Part shown: piece after piece, positions 31,367 through 45,444 of the stretch
Numbering within the stretch: the stretch's first letter is position 1
How the letters are laid out: each line of letters starts with the position of its first letter
Assembly (NCBI GenBank): GCA_034769895.1
Contig: CM068375.1
Location: forward strand, 254,179,542 to 254,243,541
Direction of reading: 5' to 3'
Source of the DNA: Magicicada septendecula
Taxonomy: Eukaryota; Arthropoda; Insecta; Hemiptera; Cicadidae
DNA: 64,000 nt
Position numbers and translations under genes: made by a program
Notes under the pieces: model-generated
What the model was told of the DNA's origin: nothing
Databases searched by the model: none
What the model saw: only the letters and a program-made list of their open reading frames with translations

Positions 31367-33522
31367 AAACCCCCTCAATGAAAGATTTTGTGTCGAAGCA
31401 CAAAAACTTTCATTGACCCTTTCATTCTTCCTAAAGGGATCAGCCAGGATAGGTCGCCACAACCCCCTTACAATTTATATAAAAGAAAACAATAACTCAC
31501 CCGTGGTCTGATGATGATGACAGTACCTACATGACCTTACTGGACTTCTCCTTCGAGATCCCAACACCATAAGGCCACTTAGGCGCGTAACGCCCCTGCT
31601 CTGACGCTCTCGGCCAGCTCAGGACCGCTGTCATATCACCAAACACTGAAACAATAAATGAAAAATATTAAAATAGTGACTTGGTAAATTACTCTATCCT
31701 TAACTGATCTGGTTCCCCTTAGCTAGGTGCTGGTTTGTGATGATAAGCACTGGGTTTGCTTGAAATACTACTAAAATATAATTACAAAAATGTAACGCAC
31801 AAGAATTATATAGAATTTCCCTTCTCAATATGGACTACCCTGAATTAATAAATTGTTTCGATTCCCATCGATAATATTTAACTCTTTCCATTTTATAATT
31901 AGTATAATTATAAAAGAAACACATTGATATAAAAGAATTAAATTATAATTGAAAATATGGAAATTCCCCTATAAATCTCCCAAACATGGAGAAAAACAAA
32001 TGACAGAAAAACAAAATAATTAATAAATCTGTATGGTATTATTTATTCATAAATCTTATTGAATTGTTAAATTAAAATTATTATTATTATTATTTAAAAT
32101 TATTATTATTATTATTAACAGGTAATAGTTGTTATTGACAGCGCCAATTATATTTATCCCTTCATACACACTATTTCCATAAATCATGTTAAAATTTCAT
32201 AACATAACTACATAATACATGATAATACATTGATACATCAATACACATGATCATTATATTAATACATTTTAAATTCATATTTAATCTTGATTAAGATTTG
32301 CATTTAAATTTACATATTCTATTCAAAGTTTCATTTAAATCATTTAAAAATTACAATTTCGATTAATTAATTAATTAGACATCAATTATTATAATATTAT
32401 TATTTCACATTTATTATTAATATTCATATTATTATTATTACTTCATCATTCATTTTTCATTACCTCTCTACTCTGAATTTTCTACCTCACTAACTACCTA
32501 ACCTTTCACCTTCTAATCATTGTTTAGTCTGGGTGACTCCTATATTCACTATGTCTTTACTTATTGTAATCTTACTCACCTCCTTCTAACTAACAACCAA
32601 ATTTACCTATCATGACACCAATATCTCAATCATAAACACCTTTACTAATTTCATTTAAATCCTATGGCCCCGCTCGTCTTTGCACAGAGATGGGTGTTCC
32701 CTAACTGGCTATATACATCCATAATTTTTTTCCCTTCCATAAAATTCGGCAAACACTCCCTAAAACTACGCTATTACCTGCCACAACACTATACGTTGGC
32801 TACTCCTTATCACCTCACCCCCACTACAAAATATCATCAACAACAAATATATGTTTATACCTTACCTTGACTTTACTCACCTCTACAAATAATCACTAAC
32901 TACTGTGTCCCTACCTATCTAATATTTTCTTTGTATTATTTACTTCAAAATTCTTAACTATCTAACTCCCTTTACATTAATTACATAACACACATGCTTC
33001 TATTTATACCCAGGCTCTATTCCTGTTTACACTTACTGTAATCATTGACAATTATCTTATAAATTCATCTCTCACCTACTCATAACAGTACATCTCAACA
33101 TTCCAATATATATTCTTCTTTGATCATTTATCTAATTATTATTCATTAATAATTACCTTCATCACAAAATAAATAATACTTTATCTTCATTAATAGAAAC
33201 TTTCTATTCCAATTAATAATTTCAGTTAGTACAACTTTCTTTTGTACTATTTTAATTCAATATTTGACCTTTAAATATTATTCATTTGTTTAATTAAATA
33301 AAACATGTTAATAATTAAAATACATAATAACTGGTGTACACAAAATATACCTGTAATACAACATCAAAAATACATAAATACATTGATATAAATACATTTA
33401 ATACAATGAAAAATATACACTCCAAACACATTATTTTGTTATTTATCAAACTCAGTCCATATGCAGTCCAATTCAATACCACTTTTCACATATATTTATT
33501 ATTCATTACACAATACAACAGT
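31367..33522 (-). other. family B copy 3, non-coding internal region
   Basis: Polypurine tract, hairpin (31376-31415, loop TCGAAG), TTA microsatellite near 32079-32117, segment shared with family A near 32663-32840. The repeat CCTTACCTTGAC near 32858-32871 differs from copies 1 and 2 by a small duplication. Confidence 0.65.
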
Positions 33523-34827
33523 CTATCCTCCATCGTTGAATAACAACCGAATCTTAGGTCTATTTAATTTATTTTCTAATAAAAACATTTTATGATTAGA
33601 AACATTATAATCATATTCATATATTAAACAATTATCAAACAAATATCTCAAGTCACGATCGAGTAGGGTTCTGTCTATCTCGGTAATATCATATGTTATA
33701 ATTTGGTTATTCATCTTGTAATTATCCTCATAATTTTCTACTACAGGTAAGTACTTAATACCATTATTCTCATCATTTATTGTTATTTCAATATCATTGT
33801 TACTATAAGGTAAGTATTCATTATTTCCATCCACCGTATCTATGCCTAACCTCTCTACCAATTCTCTGTACTTTCTATTTACTTTAAAAAATGTTATTAC
33901 TTTCTTTTTCTCACAATACCTCTCTACACTTTCTTTCTTAATATAATTCTCATCATAACACCAAGTTACACTTTCTCTTTCCAAATATGCAGGGGTCCCT
34001 AACAGAAAATTATTGCACCACTTATTAGGTACACAAAAACACCAAGAAATTTTATTTGTAGACCTATCGTCTCCCAAATATATATTAAAGGAACTCTTGT
34101 CCTTATAAAAAATACGTGAAGACTTTTCTTCACCCCCTAACACAACATCAAAAGAAAATTCTACCCCCTGCATCCCTTGTACAAAAATACTTTCTCCCAA
34201 CTCTCTTTCTGACTCAATACACTCAAACACCTCATTATCACTCATAATACTTTCATTATCTTTTTCTAATATTATATTCTTAATATCTGTACTATTCTTA
34301 CTATCTGTAAATTCATTATTCACATTATCATTGTTGTTTACTTTATTAGTCAGTACTTCATTTTTCGTACTGTTTTCACTACCACTCACCTTCTGGGTTT
34401 CTAGTTGACTTAAATTCTTGTCTAATTTTGTGATGACCTTGTCAAACTGCTTAATGAGCTTATCGTGACCTATTTTAATTTCATGCTTTAGTTCATTGAA
34501 CTTGATATCAAGACTATCAAATTTGTCACTTTGTTTATCAAACTTGTCATTCAATTTTGTAAATATGATATTAGAATCGCTTTTTTGCTCATCTAATTTT
34601 TTGTCTAATTTTAATAGTAATTGCATCATGGCACTACTTTCATCTGTTTTATTTTCTGGACTAACTGACATGGATGTAGAGACCTTCTCGGTTTCTACAT
34701 ATACAACAGATACAGGTGTATCTGCTTCGTCAATCTGACTAATTTGAGTTGGCTGAACATCCATTTCACTAGTTAAATTTACATCAGCTGTACTGATTTC
34801 TATTTCAATATTATCCTTATTACTCAT
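33523..34827 (-). CDS. family B gag-like protein, copy 3 (434 aa)
   Basis: Intact. It shares K88I (DSNIIFTK) and S182I (TDIKNII) only with copy 4, marking the two as recent sister duplicates. It has a private change in the VITFFKVN stretch. Same domain layout as copy 1. Confidence 0.75.
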   Translation of the reverse strand: MSNKDNIEIEISTADVNLTSEMDVQPTQISQIDEADTPVSVVYVETEKVSTSMSVSPENKTDESSAMMQLLLKLDKKLDEQKSDSNIIFTKLNDKFDKQSDKFDSLDIKFNELKHEIKIGHDKLIKQFDKVITKLDKNLSQLETQKVSGSENSTKNEVLTNKVNNNDNVNNEFTDSKNSTDIKNIILEKDNESIMSDNEVFECIESERELGESIFVQGMQGVEFSFDVVLGGEEKSSRIFYKDKSSFNIYLGDDRSTNKISWCFCVPNKWCNNFLLGTPAYLERESVTWCYDENYIKKESVERYCEKKKVITFFKVNRKYRELVERLGIDTVDGNNEYLPYSNNDIEITINDENNGIKYLPVVENYEDNYKMNNQIITYDITEIDRTLLDRDLRYLFDNCLIYEYDYNVSNHKMFLLENKLNRPKIRLLFNDGG

Positions 34828-35002
34828 GTTTACAATTGTATGTTACTAAAACATATATGTTTATAACCTAAAATTTTAACCTTACCTTGCGCACGTGTTA
34901 CGTACTTTAGCGCTATTACCTCAGGTAGTTATTTCACAACCGGTAGGTATACTCTATATAAAATTATGTTTTATGTCGAGTCCCTGGACGGCACGCACCA
35001 TC

Positions 35003-36669
35003 TGTAACTACTTGTCCCTGTTATTAAGGGCGCAATCTGTAACTACTTGTTTTTTATCGTTTAATTAGTTACCATAAAAATTGTGTGTTAAGAGATTACG
35101 TTCACTTTGTAAACCGGACGCCATGTTGTCAAATTGAGCAACTGTATATAAATTTACTAGTCGGGCCAGGATTCGTGCAACACGAACCATGTTTGTGAAA
35201 TATACCACCTGAAATAAATGAACACTAGATAACATATATAAGTTATTTTTATTTTAAGCTTTACTCTCCATACATATTATTGACTCGAATATTTCCCAGC
35301 AAAACAATTATAACCCTCCAAAAACATGTAATACAAAATATGTAAATATTAGTTGATTATATCATAGTTGATTAAACATAAAACACTTTCGCACAACCCA
35401 GCATAATTTATATCACTCTCTATCTTTCACTCTCTCTCTCTCTCACGCTGGTACAATTTCTTACTTTCTTTTAATGAGCTCATTCTCTTAAAATCTTAAT
35501 ATTGAGTGAATTGAATTTTATTTTGGTCATTATTGTGAAATTATGTTTTATTTGAAATTAAACAAAAATAGGATGTTGGAACGTTCTCACCAAATTATTG
35601 TATAAGTCTCATCGCACTTCTAGGGTCGTGAAATATACCACCTGAAATAAATGAACACTAGATAACATATATAAGTTATTTTTATTTTAAGCTTTTCTCT
35701 CCATACATATTATTGACTCGAATATTTCCCAGCAAAACAATTATAACCCTCCAAAAACATGTAATACAAAATATGTAAATATTAGTTGATTATATCATAG
35801 TTGATTAAACATAAAACACTTTCGCACAACCCAGCATAATTTATATCACTCTCTCTCTCTCACGCTGGTACAATTTCTTACTTTCTTTTAATGAGCTCAT
35901 TCTTTTAAAATCTTAATATTGAGTGAATTGAATTTTATTTTGGTCATTATTGTGAAATTATGTTTTATTTGAAATTAAACAAAAATAGGATGTTGGAACG
36001 TTCTCACCAAATTATTGTATAAGTCTCATCGCACTTCTAGGGTCGTCGCTATCTGCACAATCGGTAAAGTTTTACATCGCTTTACGGCCACACTGTCGTG
36101 TCGGCCCACGAAAATGCCTCGGACCGATTCTATACGCAAGATTTCACGGACAATCCATCGGCCGATGACACCTGTACAAGTCTGTTAACGTCCATCACAA
36201 CATTTCCGATATTTTATACCGTTCATTAACCACTTTTAGTGGTATAAAAGTTAAAATTCACTCTTCGTGAACGGGTTGCCGGCCGGCTGCGATCACGTTC
36301 CCTGTTGAAATGACACAGATCCTTTGTCACAAATTTCTGAGGTGGGGTGAAGCTACGTCACCCGGCTATTGTTTGGTTGTTTACAGTTTCAACAACACAT
36401 TCCTCGTCGCTGGCGTAATCAAGGATCGTCGCTTTTATCTCAATAAACGACACGGTTTTTTGCTGGTTTTCATGTTTTTTGCTATGAAACAGTCAGAATC
36501 TTGTCAATTCGATTTTACATTATAAAATATTTGTATAGTTCACTCACTGTATATTTACAAGGATTATTCAAGGTTTATTTAATTTTGACCAAATTACTAC
36601 AAATGAAGGAATACAATATTTATGGTTTTTTATACCATATTTAGGTTGATTAAAAATTGTACTATTACA
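35003..36669 (-). repeat. family B LTR 4, 1667 bp, chimeric with internal duplication
   Basis: A 433-bp segment (35195-35627) is repeated at 35628-36044. The first half carries the long TC microsatellite seen in LTRs 2 and 3. The second half carries the short form and the downstream CACTGTCG/AAAATGCC variants seen in LTRs 6-9. This LTR therefore looks like a crossover product of the two types. Confidence 0.85.
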
Positions 36670-38825
36670 AAACCCCCTCAATGAAAGATTTTGTGTTGAA
36701 GCACAAAAACTTTCATTGACCCTTTCATTCTTCCTAAAGGGATCAGCCAGGATAGGTCGCCACAACCCCCTTACAATTTATATAAAAGAAAACAACAACT
36801 CACCCGTGGTCTGATGATGATGACAGTACCTACATGACCTTACTGGACTTCTCCTTCGAGATCCCAACACCATAAGGCCACTTAGGCGCGTAACGCCCCT
36901 GCTCTGACGCTCTCGGCCAGCTCAGGACCGCTGTCATATCACCAAACACTGAAACAATAAATGAAAAATATTAAAATAGTGACTTGGTAAATTACTCTAT
37001 CCTTAACTGATCTGGTTCCCCTTAGCTAGGTGCTGGTTTGTGATGATAAGCACTGGGTTTGCTTGAAATACTACTAAAATATAATTACAAAAATGTAACG
37101 CACAAGAATTATATAGAATTTCCCTTCTCAATATGGACTACCCTGAATTAATAAATTGTTTCGATTCCCATCGATAATATTTAACTCTTTCCATTTTATA
37201 ATTAGTATAATTATAAAAGAAACACATTGATATAAAAGAATTAAATTATAATTGAAAATATGGAAATCCCCCTATAAATCTCCCAAACATGGAGAAAAAC
37301 AAATGACAGAAAAACAAAATAATTAATAAATCTGTATGGTATTATTTATTCATAAATCTTATTGAATTGTTAAATTAAAATTATTATTATTATTATTTAA
37401 AATTATTATTATTATTATTAACAGGTAATAGTTGTTATTGACAGCGCCAATTATATTTATCCCTTCATACACACTATTTCCATAAATCATGTTAAAATTT
37501 TATAACATAACTACATAATACATGATAATACATTGATACATCAATACACATGATCATTATATTAATACATTTTAAATTCATATTTAATCTTGATTAAGAT
37601 TTGCATTTAAATTTACATATTCTATTCAAAGTTTCATTTAAATCATTTAAAAATTACAATTTCGATTAATTAATTAATTAGACATCAATTATTATAATAT
37701 TATTATTTCACATTTATTATTAATATTCATATTATTATTATTACTTCATCATTCATTTTTCATTACCTCTCTACTCTGAATTTTCTACCTCACTAACTAC
37801 CTAACCTTTCACCTTCTAATCATTGTTTAGTCTGGGTGACTCCTATATTCACTATGTCTTTACTTATTGTAATCTTACTCACCTCCTTCTAACTAACAAC
37901 CAAATTTACCTATCATGACACCAATATCTCAATCATAAACACCTTTACTAATTTCATTTAAATCCTATGGCCCCGCTCGTCTTTGCACAGAGATGGGTGT
38001 TCCCTAACTGGCTATATACATCCATAATTTTTTTCCCTTCCATAAAATTCGGCAAACACTCCCTAAAACTACGCTATTACCTGCCACAACACTATACGTT
38101 GGCTACTCCTTATCACCTCACCCCCACTACAAAATATCATCAACAACAAATATATGTTTATACCTTACCTTGACTTTACTCACCTCTACAAATAATCACT
38201 AACTACTGTGTCCCTACCTATCTAATATTTTCTTTGTATTATTTACTTCAAAATTCTTAACTATCTAACTCCCTTTACATTAATTACATAACACACATGC
38301 TTCTATTTATACCCAGGCTCTATTCCTGTTTACACTTACTGTAATCATTGACAATTATCTTATAAATTCATCTCTCACCTACTCATAACAGTACATCTCA
38401 ACATTCCAATATATATTCTTCTTTGATCATTTATCTAATTATTATTCATTAATAATTACCTTCATCACAAAATAAATAATACTTTATCTTCATTAATAGA
38501 AACTTTCTATTCCAATTAATAATTTCAGTTAGTACAACTTTCTTTTGTACTATTTTAATTCAATATTTGACCTTTAAATATTATTCATTTGTTTAATTAA
38601 ATAAAACATGTTAATAATTAAAATACATAATAACTGGTGTACACAAAATATACCTGTAATACAACATCAAAAATACATAAATACATTGATATAAATACAT
38701 TTAATACAATGAAAAATATACACTCCAAACACATTATTTTGTTATTTATCAAACTCAGTCCATATGCAGTCCAATTCAATACCACTTTTCACATATATTT
38801 ATTATTCATTACACAATACAACAGT
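36670..38825 (-). other. family B copy 4, non-coding internal region
   Basis: Polypurine tract, hairpin (36679-36718, now with loop TTGAAG as in all later copies), TTA microsatellite near 37378-37420. The 3' end of this region (left side) is of the later type, while the gag gene to the right is a sister of copy 3. Confidence 0.65.
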
Positions 38826-40130
38826 CTATCCTCCATCGTTGAATAACAACCGAATCTTAGGTCTATTTAATTTATTTTCTAATAAAAACATTTTATGATT
38901 AGAAACATTATAATCATATTCATATATTAAACAATTATCAAACAAATATCTCAAGTCACGATCGAGTAGGGTTCTGTCTATCTCGGTAATATCATATGTT
39001 ATAATTTGGTTATTCATCTTGTAATTATCCTCATAATTTTCTACTACAGGTAAGTACTTAATACCATTATTCTCATCATTTATTGTTATTTCAATATCAT
39101 TGTTACTATAAGGTAAGTATTCATTATTTCCATCCACCGTATCTATGCCTAACCTCTCTACCAATTCTCTGTACTTTCTATTTACTTTAAAAAATTTTAT
39201 TACTTTCTTTTTCTCACAATACCTCTCTACACTTTCTTTCTTAATATAATTCTCATCATAACACCAAGTTACACTTTCTCTTTCCAAATATGCAGGGGTC
39301 CCTAACAGAAAATTATTGCACCACTTATTAGGTACACAAAAACACCAAGAAATTTTATTTGTAGACCTATCGTCTCCCAAATATATATTAAAGGAACTCT
39401 TGTCCTTATAAAAAATACGTGAAGACTTTTCTTCACCCCCTAACACAACATCAAAAGAAAATTCTACCCCCTGCATCCCTTGTACAAAAATACTTTCTCC
39501 CAACTCTCTTTCTGACTCAATACACTCAAACACCTCATTATCACTCATAATACTTTCATTATCTTTTTCTAATATTATATTCTTAATATCTGTACTATTC
39601 TTACTATCTGTAAATTCATTATTCACATTATCATTGTTGTTTACTTTATTAGTCAGTACTTCATTTTTCGTACTGTTTTCACTACCACTCACCTTCTGGG
39701 TTTCTAGTTGACTTAAATTCTTGTCTAATTTTGTGATGACCTTGTCAAACTGCTTAATGAGCTTATCGTGACCTATTTTAATTTCATGCTTTAGTTCATT
39801 GAACTTGATATCAAGACTATCAAATTTGTCACTTTGTTTATCAAACTTGTCATTCAATTTTGTAAATATGATATTAGAATCGCTTTTTTGCTCATCTAAT
39901 TTTTTGTCTAATTTTAATAGTAATTGCATCATGGCACTACTTTCATCTGTTTTATTTTCTGGACTAACTGACATGGATGTAGAGACCTTCTCGGTTTCTA
40001 CATATACAACAGATACAGGTGTATCTGCTTCGTCAATCTGACTAATTTGAGTTGGCTGAACATCCATTTCACTAGTTAAATTTACATCAGCTGTACTGAT
40101 TTCTATTTCAATATTATCCTTATTACTCAT
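38826..40130 (-). CDS. family B gag-like protein, copy 4 (434 aa)
   Basis: Intact and almost identical to copy 3, including K88I and S182I, but with the usual VIKFFKVN. Its start lies exactly 5303 bp from that of copy 3. Confidence 0.75.
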   Translation of the reverse strand: MSNKDNIEIEISTADVNLTSEMDVQPTQISQIDEADTPVSVVYVETEKVSTSMSVSPENKTDESSAMMQLLLKLDKKLDEQKSDSNIIFTKLNDKFDKQSDKFDSLDIKFNELKHEIKIGHDKLIKQFDKVITKLDKNLSQLETQKVSGSENSTKNEVLTNKVNNNDNVNNEFTDSKNSTDIKNIILEKDNESIMSDNEVFECIESERELGESIFVQGMQGVEFSFDVVLGGEEKSSRIFYKDKSSFNIYLGDDRSTNKISWCFCVPNKWCNNFLLGTPAYLERESVTWCYDENYIKKESVERYCEKKKVIKFFKVNRKYRELVERLGIDTVDGNNEYLPYSNNDIEITINDENNGIKYLPVVENYEDNYKMNNQIITYDITEIDRTLLDRDLRYLFDNCLIYEYDYNVSNHKMFLLENKLNRPKIRLLFNDGG

Positions 40131-40305
40131 GTTTACAATTGTATGTTACTAAAACATATATGTTTATAACCTAAAATTTTAACCTTACCTTGCGCACGTG
40201 TTACGTACTTTAGCGCTATTACCTCAGGTAGTTATTTCACAACCGGTAGGTATACTCTATATAAAATTATGTTTTATGTCGAGTCCCTGGACGGCACGCA
40301 CCATC

Positions 40306-41972
40306 TGTAACTACTTGTCCCTGTTATTAAGGGCGCAATCTGTAACTACTTGTTTTTTATCGTTTAATTAGTTACCATAAAAATTGTGTGTTAAGAGATT
40401 ACGTTCACTTTGTAAACCGGACGCCATGTTGTCAAATTGAGCAACTGTATATAAATTTACTAGTCGGGCCAGGATTCGTGCAACACGAACCATGTTTGTG
40501 AAATATACCACCTGAAATAAATGAACACTAGATAACATATATAAGTTATTTTTATTTTAAGCTTTACTCTCCATACATATTATTGACTCGAATATTTCCC
40601 AGCAAAACAATTATAACCCTCCAAAAACATGTAATACAAAATATGTAAATATTAGTTGATTATATCATAGTTGATTAAACATAAAACACTTTCGCACAAC
40701 CCAGCATAATTTATATCACTCTCTATCTTTCACTCTCTCTCTCTCTCACGCTGGTACAATTTCTTACTTTCTTTTAATGAGCTCATTCTCTTAAAATCTT
40801 AATATTGAGTGAATTGAATTTTATTTTGGTCATTATTGTGAAATTATGTTTTATTTGAAATTAAACAAAAATAGGATGTTGGAACGTTCTCACCAAATTA
40901 TTGTATAAGTCTCATCGCACTTCTAGGGTCGTGAAATATACCACCTGAAATAAATGAACACTAGATAACATATATAAGTTATTTTTATTTTAAGCTTTTC
41001 TCTCCATACATATTATTGACTCGAATATTTCCCAGCAAAACAATTATAACCCTCCAAAAACATGTAATACAAAATATGTAAATATTAGTTGATTATATCA
41101 TAGTTGATTAAACATAAAACACTTTCGCACAACCCAGCATAATTTATATCACTCTCTCTCTCTCACGCTGGTACAATTTCTTACTTTCTTTTAATGAGCT
41201 CATTCTTTTAAAATCTTAATATTGAGTGAATTGAATTTTATTTTGGTCATTATTGTGAAATTATGTTTTATTTGAAATTAAACAAAAATAGGATGTTGGA
41301 ACGTTCTCACCAAATTATTGTATAAGTCTCATCGCACTTCTAGGGTCGTCGCTATCTGCACAATCGGTAAAGTTTTACATCGCTTTACGGCCACACTGTC
41401 GTGTCGGCCCACGAAAATGCCTCGGACCGATTCTATACGCAAGATTTCACGGACAATCCATCGGCCGATGACACCTGTACAAGTCTGTTAACGTCCATCA
41501 CAACATTTCCGATATTTTATACCGTTCATTAACCACTTTTAGTGGTATAAAAGTTAAAATTCACTCTTCGTGAACGGGTTGCCGGCCGGCTGCGATCACG
41601 TTCCCTGTTGAAATGACACAGATCCTTTGTCACAAATTTCTGAGGTGGGGTGAAGCTACGTCACCCGGCTATTGTTTGGTTGTTTACAGTTTCAACAACA
41701 CATTCCTCGTCGCTGGCGTAATCAAGGATCGTCGCTTTTATCTCAATAAACGACACGGTTTTTTGCTGGTTTTCATGTTTTTTGCTATGAAACAGTCAGA
41801 ATCTTGTCAATTCGATTTTACATTATAAAATATTTGTATAGTTCACTCACTGTATATTTACAAGGATTATTCAAGGTTTATTTAATTTTGACCAAATTAC
41901 TACAAATGAAGGAATACAATATTTATGGTTTTTTATACCATATTTAGGTTGATTAAAAATTGTACTATTACA
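40306..41972 (-). repeat. family B LTR 5, 1667 bp, chimeric sister of LTR 4
   Basis: Same 433-bp duplication (40498-40930 repeated at 40931-41347) and same length as LTR 4, including the shared GTACTATTACA end. It arose by duplication of the unit containing LTR 4, or the reverse. Confidence 0.85.
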
Positions 41973-44139
41973 AAACCCCCTCAATGAAAGATTTTGTGTT
42001 GAAGCACAAAAACTTTCATTGACCCTTTCATTCTTCCTAAAGGGATCAGCCAGGATAGGTCGCCACAACCCCCTTACAATTTATATAAAAGAAAACAACA
42101 ACTCACCCGTGGTCTGATGATGATGACAGTACCTACATGACCTTACTGGACTTCTCCTTCGAGATCCCAACACCATAAGGCCACTTAGGCGCGTAACGCC
42201 CCTGCTCTGACGCTCTCGGCCAGCTCAGGACCGCTGTCATATCACCAAACACTGAAACAATAAATGAAAAATATTAAAATAGTGACTTGGTAAATTACTC
42301 TATCCTTAACTGATCTGGTTCCCCTTAGCTAGGTGCTGGTTTGTGATGATAAGCACTGGGTTTGCTTGAAATACTACTAAAATATAATTACAAAAATGTA
42401 ACGCACAAGAATTATATAGAATTTCCCTTCTCAATATGGACTACCCTGAATTAATAAATTGTTTCGATTCCCATCGATAATATTTAACTCTTTCCATTTT
42501 ATAATTAGTATAATTATAAAAGAAACACATTGATATAAAAGAATTAAATTATAATTGAAAATATGGAAATCCCCCTATAAATCTCCCAAACATGGAGAAA
42601 AACAAATGACAGAAAAACAAAATAATTAATAAATCTGTATGGTATTATTTATTCATAAATCTTATTGAATTGTTAAATTAAAATTATTATTATTATTATT
42701 ATTTAAAATTATTATTATTATTATTATTATTATTAACAGGTAATAGTTGTTATTGACAGCGCCAATTATATTTATCCCTTCATACACACTATTTCCATAA
42801 ATCATGTTAAAATTTCATAACATAACTACATAATACATGATAATACATTGATACATCAATACACATGATCATTATATTAATACATTTTAAATTCATATTT
42901 AATCTTGATTAAGATTTGCATTTAAATTTACATATTCTATTTAAAGTTTCATTTAAATCATTTAAAAATTACAATTTCGATTAATTAATTAATTAGACAT
43001 CAATTATTATAATATTATTATTTCACATTTATTATTAATATTCATATTATTATTATTACTTCATCATTCATTTTTCATTACCTCTCTACTCTGAATTTTC
43101 TACCTCACTAACTACCTAACCTTTCACCTTCTAATCATTGTTTAGTCTGGGTGACTCCTATATTCACTATGTCTTTACTTATTGTAATCTTACTCACCTC
43201 CTTCTAACTAACAACCAAATTTACCTATCATGACACCAATATCTCAATCATAAACACCTTTACTAATTTCACTTAAATCCTATGGCCCCGCTCGTCTTTG
43301 CACAGAGATGGGTGTTCCCTAACTGGCTATATACATCCATAATTTTTTTCCCTTCCATAAAATTCGGCAAACACTCCCTAAAACTACGCTATTACCTGCC
43401 ACAACACTATACGTTGGCTACTCCTTATCACCTCACCCCCACTACAAAATATCATCAACAACAAATATATGTTTATACCTTACCTTGACTTTACTCACCT
43501 CTACAAATAATCACTAACTACTGTGTCCCTACCTATCTAATATTTTCTTTGTATTATTTACTTCAAAATTCTTAACTATCTAACTCCCTTTACATTAATT
43601 ACATAACACACATGCTTCTATTTATACCCAGGCTCTATTCCTGTTTACACTTACTGTAATCATTGACAATTATCTTATAAATTCATCTCTCACCTACTCA
43701 TAACAGTACATCTCAACATTCCAATATATATTCTTCTTTGATCATTATCTAATTATTATTCATTAATAATTACCTTCATTACAAAATAAATAATACTTTA
43801 TCTTCATTAATAGAAACTTTCTATTCCAATTAATAATTTCAGTTAGTACAACTTTCTTTTGTACTATTTTAATTCAATATTTGACCTTTAAATATTATTC
43901 ATTTGTTTAATTAAATAAAACATGTTAATAATTAAAATACATAATAACTGGTGTACACAAAATATACCTGTAATACAACATCAAAAATATATAAATACAT
44001 TGATATAAATACATTTAATACAATGAAAAATATACACTCCAAACACATTATTTTGTTATTTATCAAACTCAGTCCATATGCAGTCCAATTCAATACCACT
44101 TTTCACATATATTTATTGTTCATTACACAATACAACAGT
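41973..44139 (-). other. family B copy 5, non-coding internal region
   Basis: Polypurine tract, hairpin (41982-42021), expanded TTA microsatellite (42681-42735), segment shared with family A near 43282-43460. No gene. Confidence 0.65.
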
Positions 44140-45444
44140 CTATCCTCCATCGTTGAATAACAATCGAATCTTAGGTCTATTTAATTTATTTTCTAATAAA
44201 AACATTTTATGATTAGAAACATTATAATCATATTCATATATTAAACAATTATCAAACAAATATCTCAAGTCACGATCGAGTAGGGTTCTGTCTATCTCGG
44301 TAATATCATATGTTATAATTTGGTTATTCATCTTGTAATTATCCTCATAATTTTCTCCTACAGGTAAGTACTTAATACCATTATTCTCATCATTTATTGT
44401 TATTTCAATATCATTGTTACTATAAGGTAAGTATTCATTATTTCCATCCACCGTATCTATGCCTAACCTCTCTACCAATTCTCTGTACTTTCTATTTACT
44501 TTAAAAAATTTTATTACTTTCTTTTTCTCACAATACCTCTCTACACTTTCTTTCTTAATATAATTCTCATCATAACACCAAGTTACACTTTCTCTTTCCA
44601 AATATGCAGGGGTCCCTAACAGAAAATTATTGCACCACTTATTAGGTACACAAAAACACCAAGAAATTTTATTTGTAGACCTATCGTCTCCCAAATATAT
44701 ATTAAAGGAACTCTTGTCCTTATAAAAAATACGTGAAGACTTTTCTTCACCCCCTAACACAACATCAAAAGAAAATTCTACCCCCTGCATCCCTTGTACA
44801 AAAATACTTTCTCCCAACTCTCTTTCTGACTCAATACACTCAAACACCTCATTATCACTCATAATACTTTCATTATCTTTTTCTAATATTATATTCTTAC
44901 TATCTGTACTATTCTTACTATCTGTAAATTCATTATTCACATTATCATTGTTGTTTACTTTATTAGTCAGTACTTCATTTTTCGTACTGTTTTCACTACC
45001 ACTCACCTTCTGGGTTTCTAGTTGACTTAAATTCTTGTCTAATTTTGTGATGACCTTGTCAAACTGCTTAATGAGCTTATCGTGACCTATTTTAATTTCA
45101 TGCTTTAGTTCATTGAACTTGATATCAGGACTATCAAATTTGTCACTTTGTTTATCAAACTTGTCATTCAATTTTGTAAATTTGATATTAGAATCGCTTT
45201 TTTGCTCATCTAATTTTTTGTCTAATTTTAATAGTAATTGCATCATGGCACTACTTTCATCTGTTTTATTTTCTGGACTAACTGACATGGATGTAGAGAC
45301 CTTCTCGGTTTCTACATATACAACAGATACAGGTGTATCTGCTTCGTCAATCTGACTAATTTGAGTTGGCTGAACATCCATTTCACTAGTTAAATTTACA
45401 TCAGCTGTACTGATTTCTATTTCAATATTATCCTTATTACTCAT
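44140..45444 (-). CDS. family B gag-like protein, copy 5 (434 aa)
   Basis: Intact. This is the first copy with L106P in the coiled coil (DSPDIKF), a change shared by copies 5-8 and absent from copies 1-4. It has a private V363G (PVGENYED). A proline here would be expected to kink the helix. Confidence 0.75.
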   Translation of the reverse strand: MSNKDNIEIEISTADVNLTSEMDVQPTQISQIDEADTPVSVVYVETEKVSTSMSVSPENKTDESSAMMQLLLKLDKKLDEQKSDSNIKFTKLNDKFDKQSDKFDSPDIKFNELKHEIKIGHDKLIKQFDKVITKLDKNLSQLETQKVSGSENSTKNEVLTNKVNNNDNVNNEFTDSKNSTDSKNIILEKDNESIMSDNEVFECIESERELGESIFVQGMQGVEFSFDVVLGGEEKSSRIFYKDKSSFNIYLGDDRSTNKISWCFCVPNKWCNNFLLGTPAYLERESVTWCYDENYIKKESVERYCEKKKVIKFFKVNRKYRELVERLGIDTVDGNNEYLPYSNNDIEITINDENNGIKYLPVGENYEDNYKMNNQIITYDITEIDRTLLDRDLRYLFDNCLIYEYDYNVSNHKMFLLENKLNRPKIRLLFNDGG

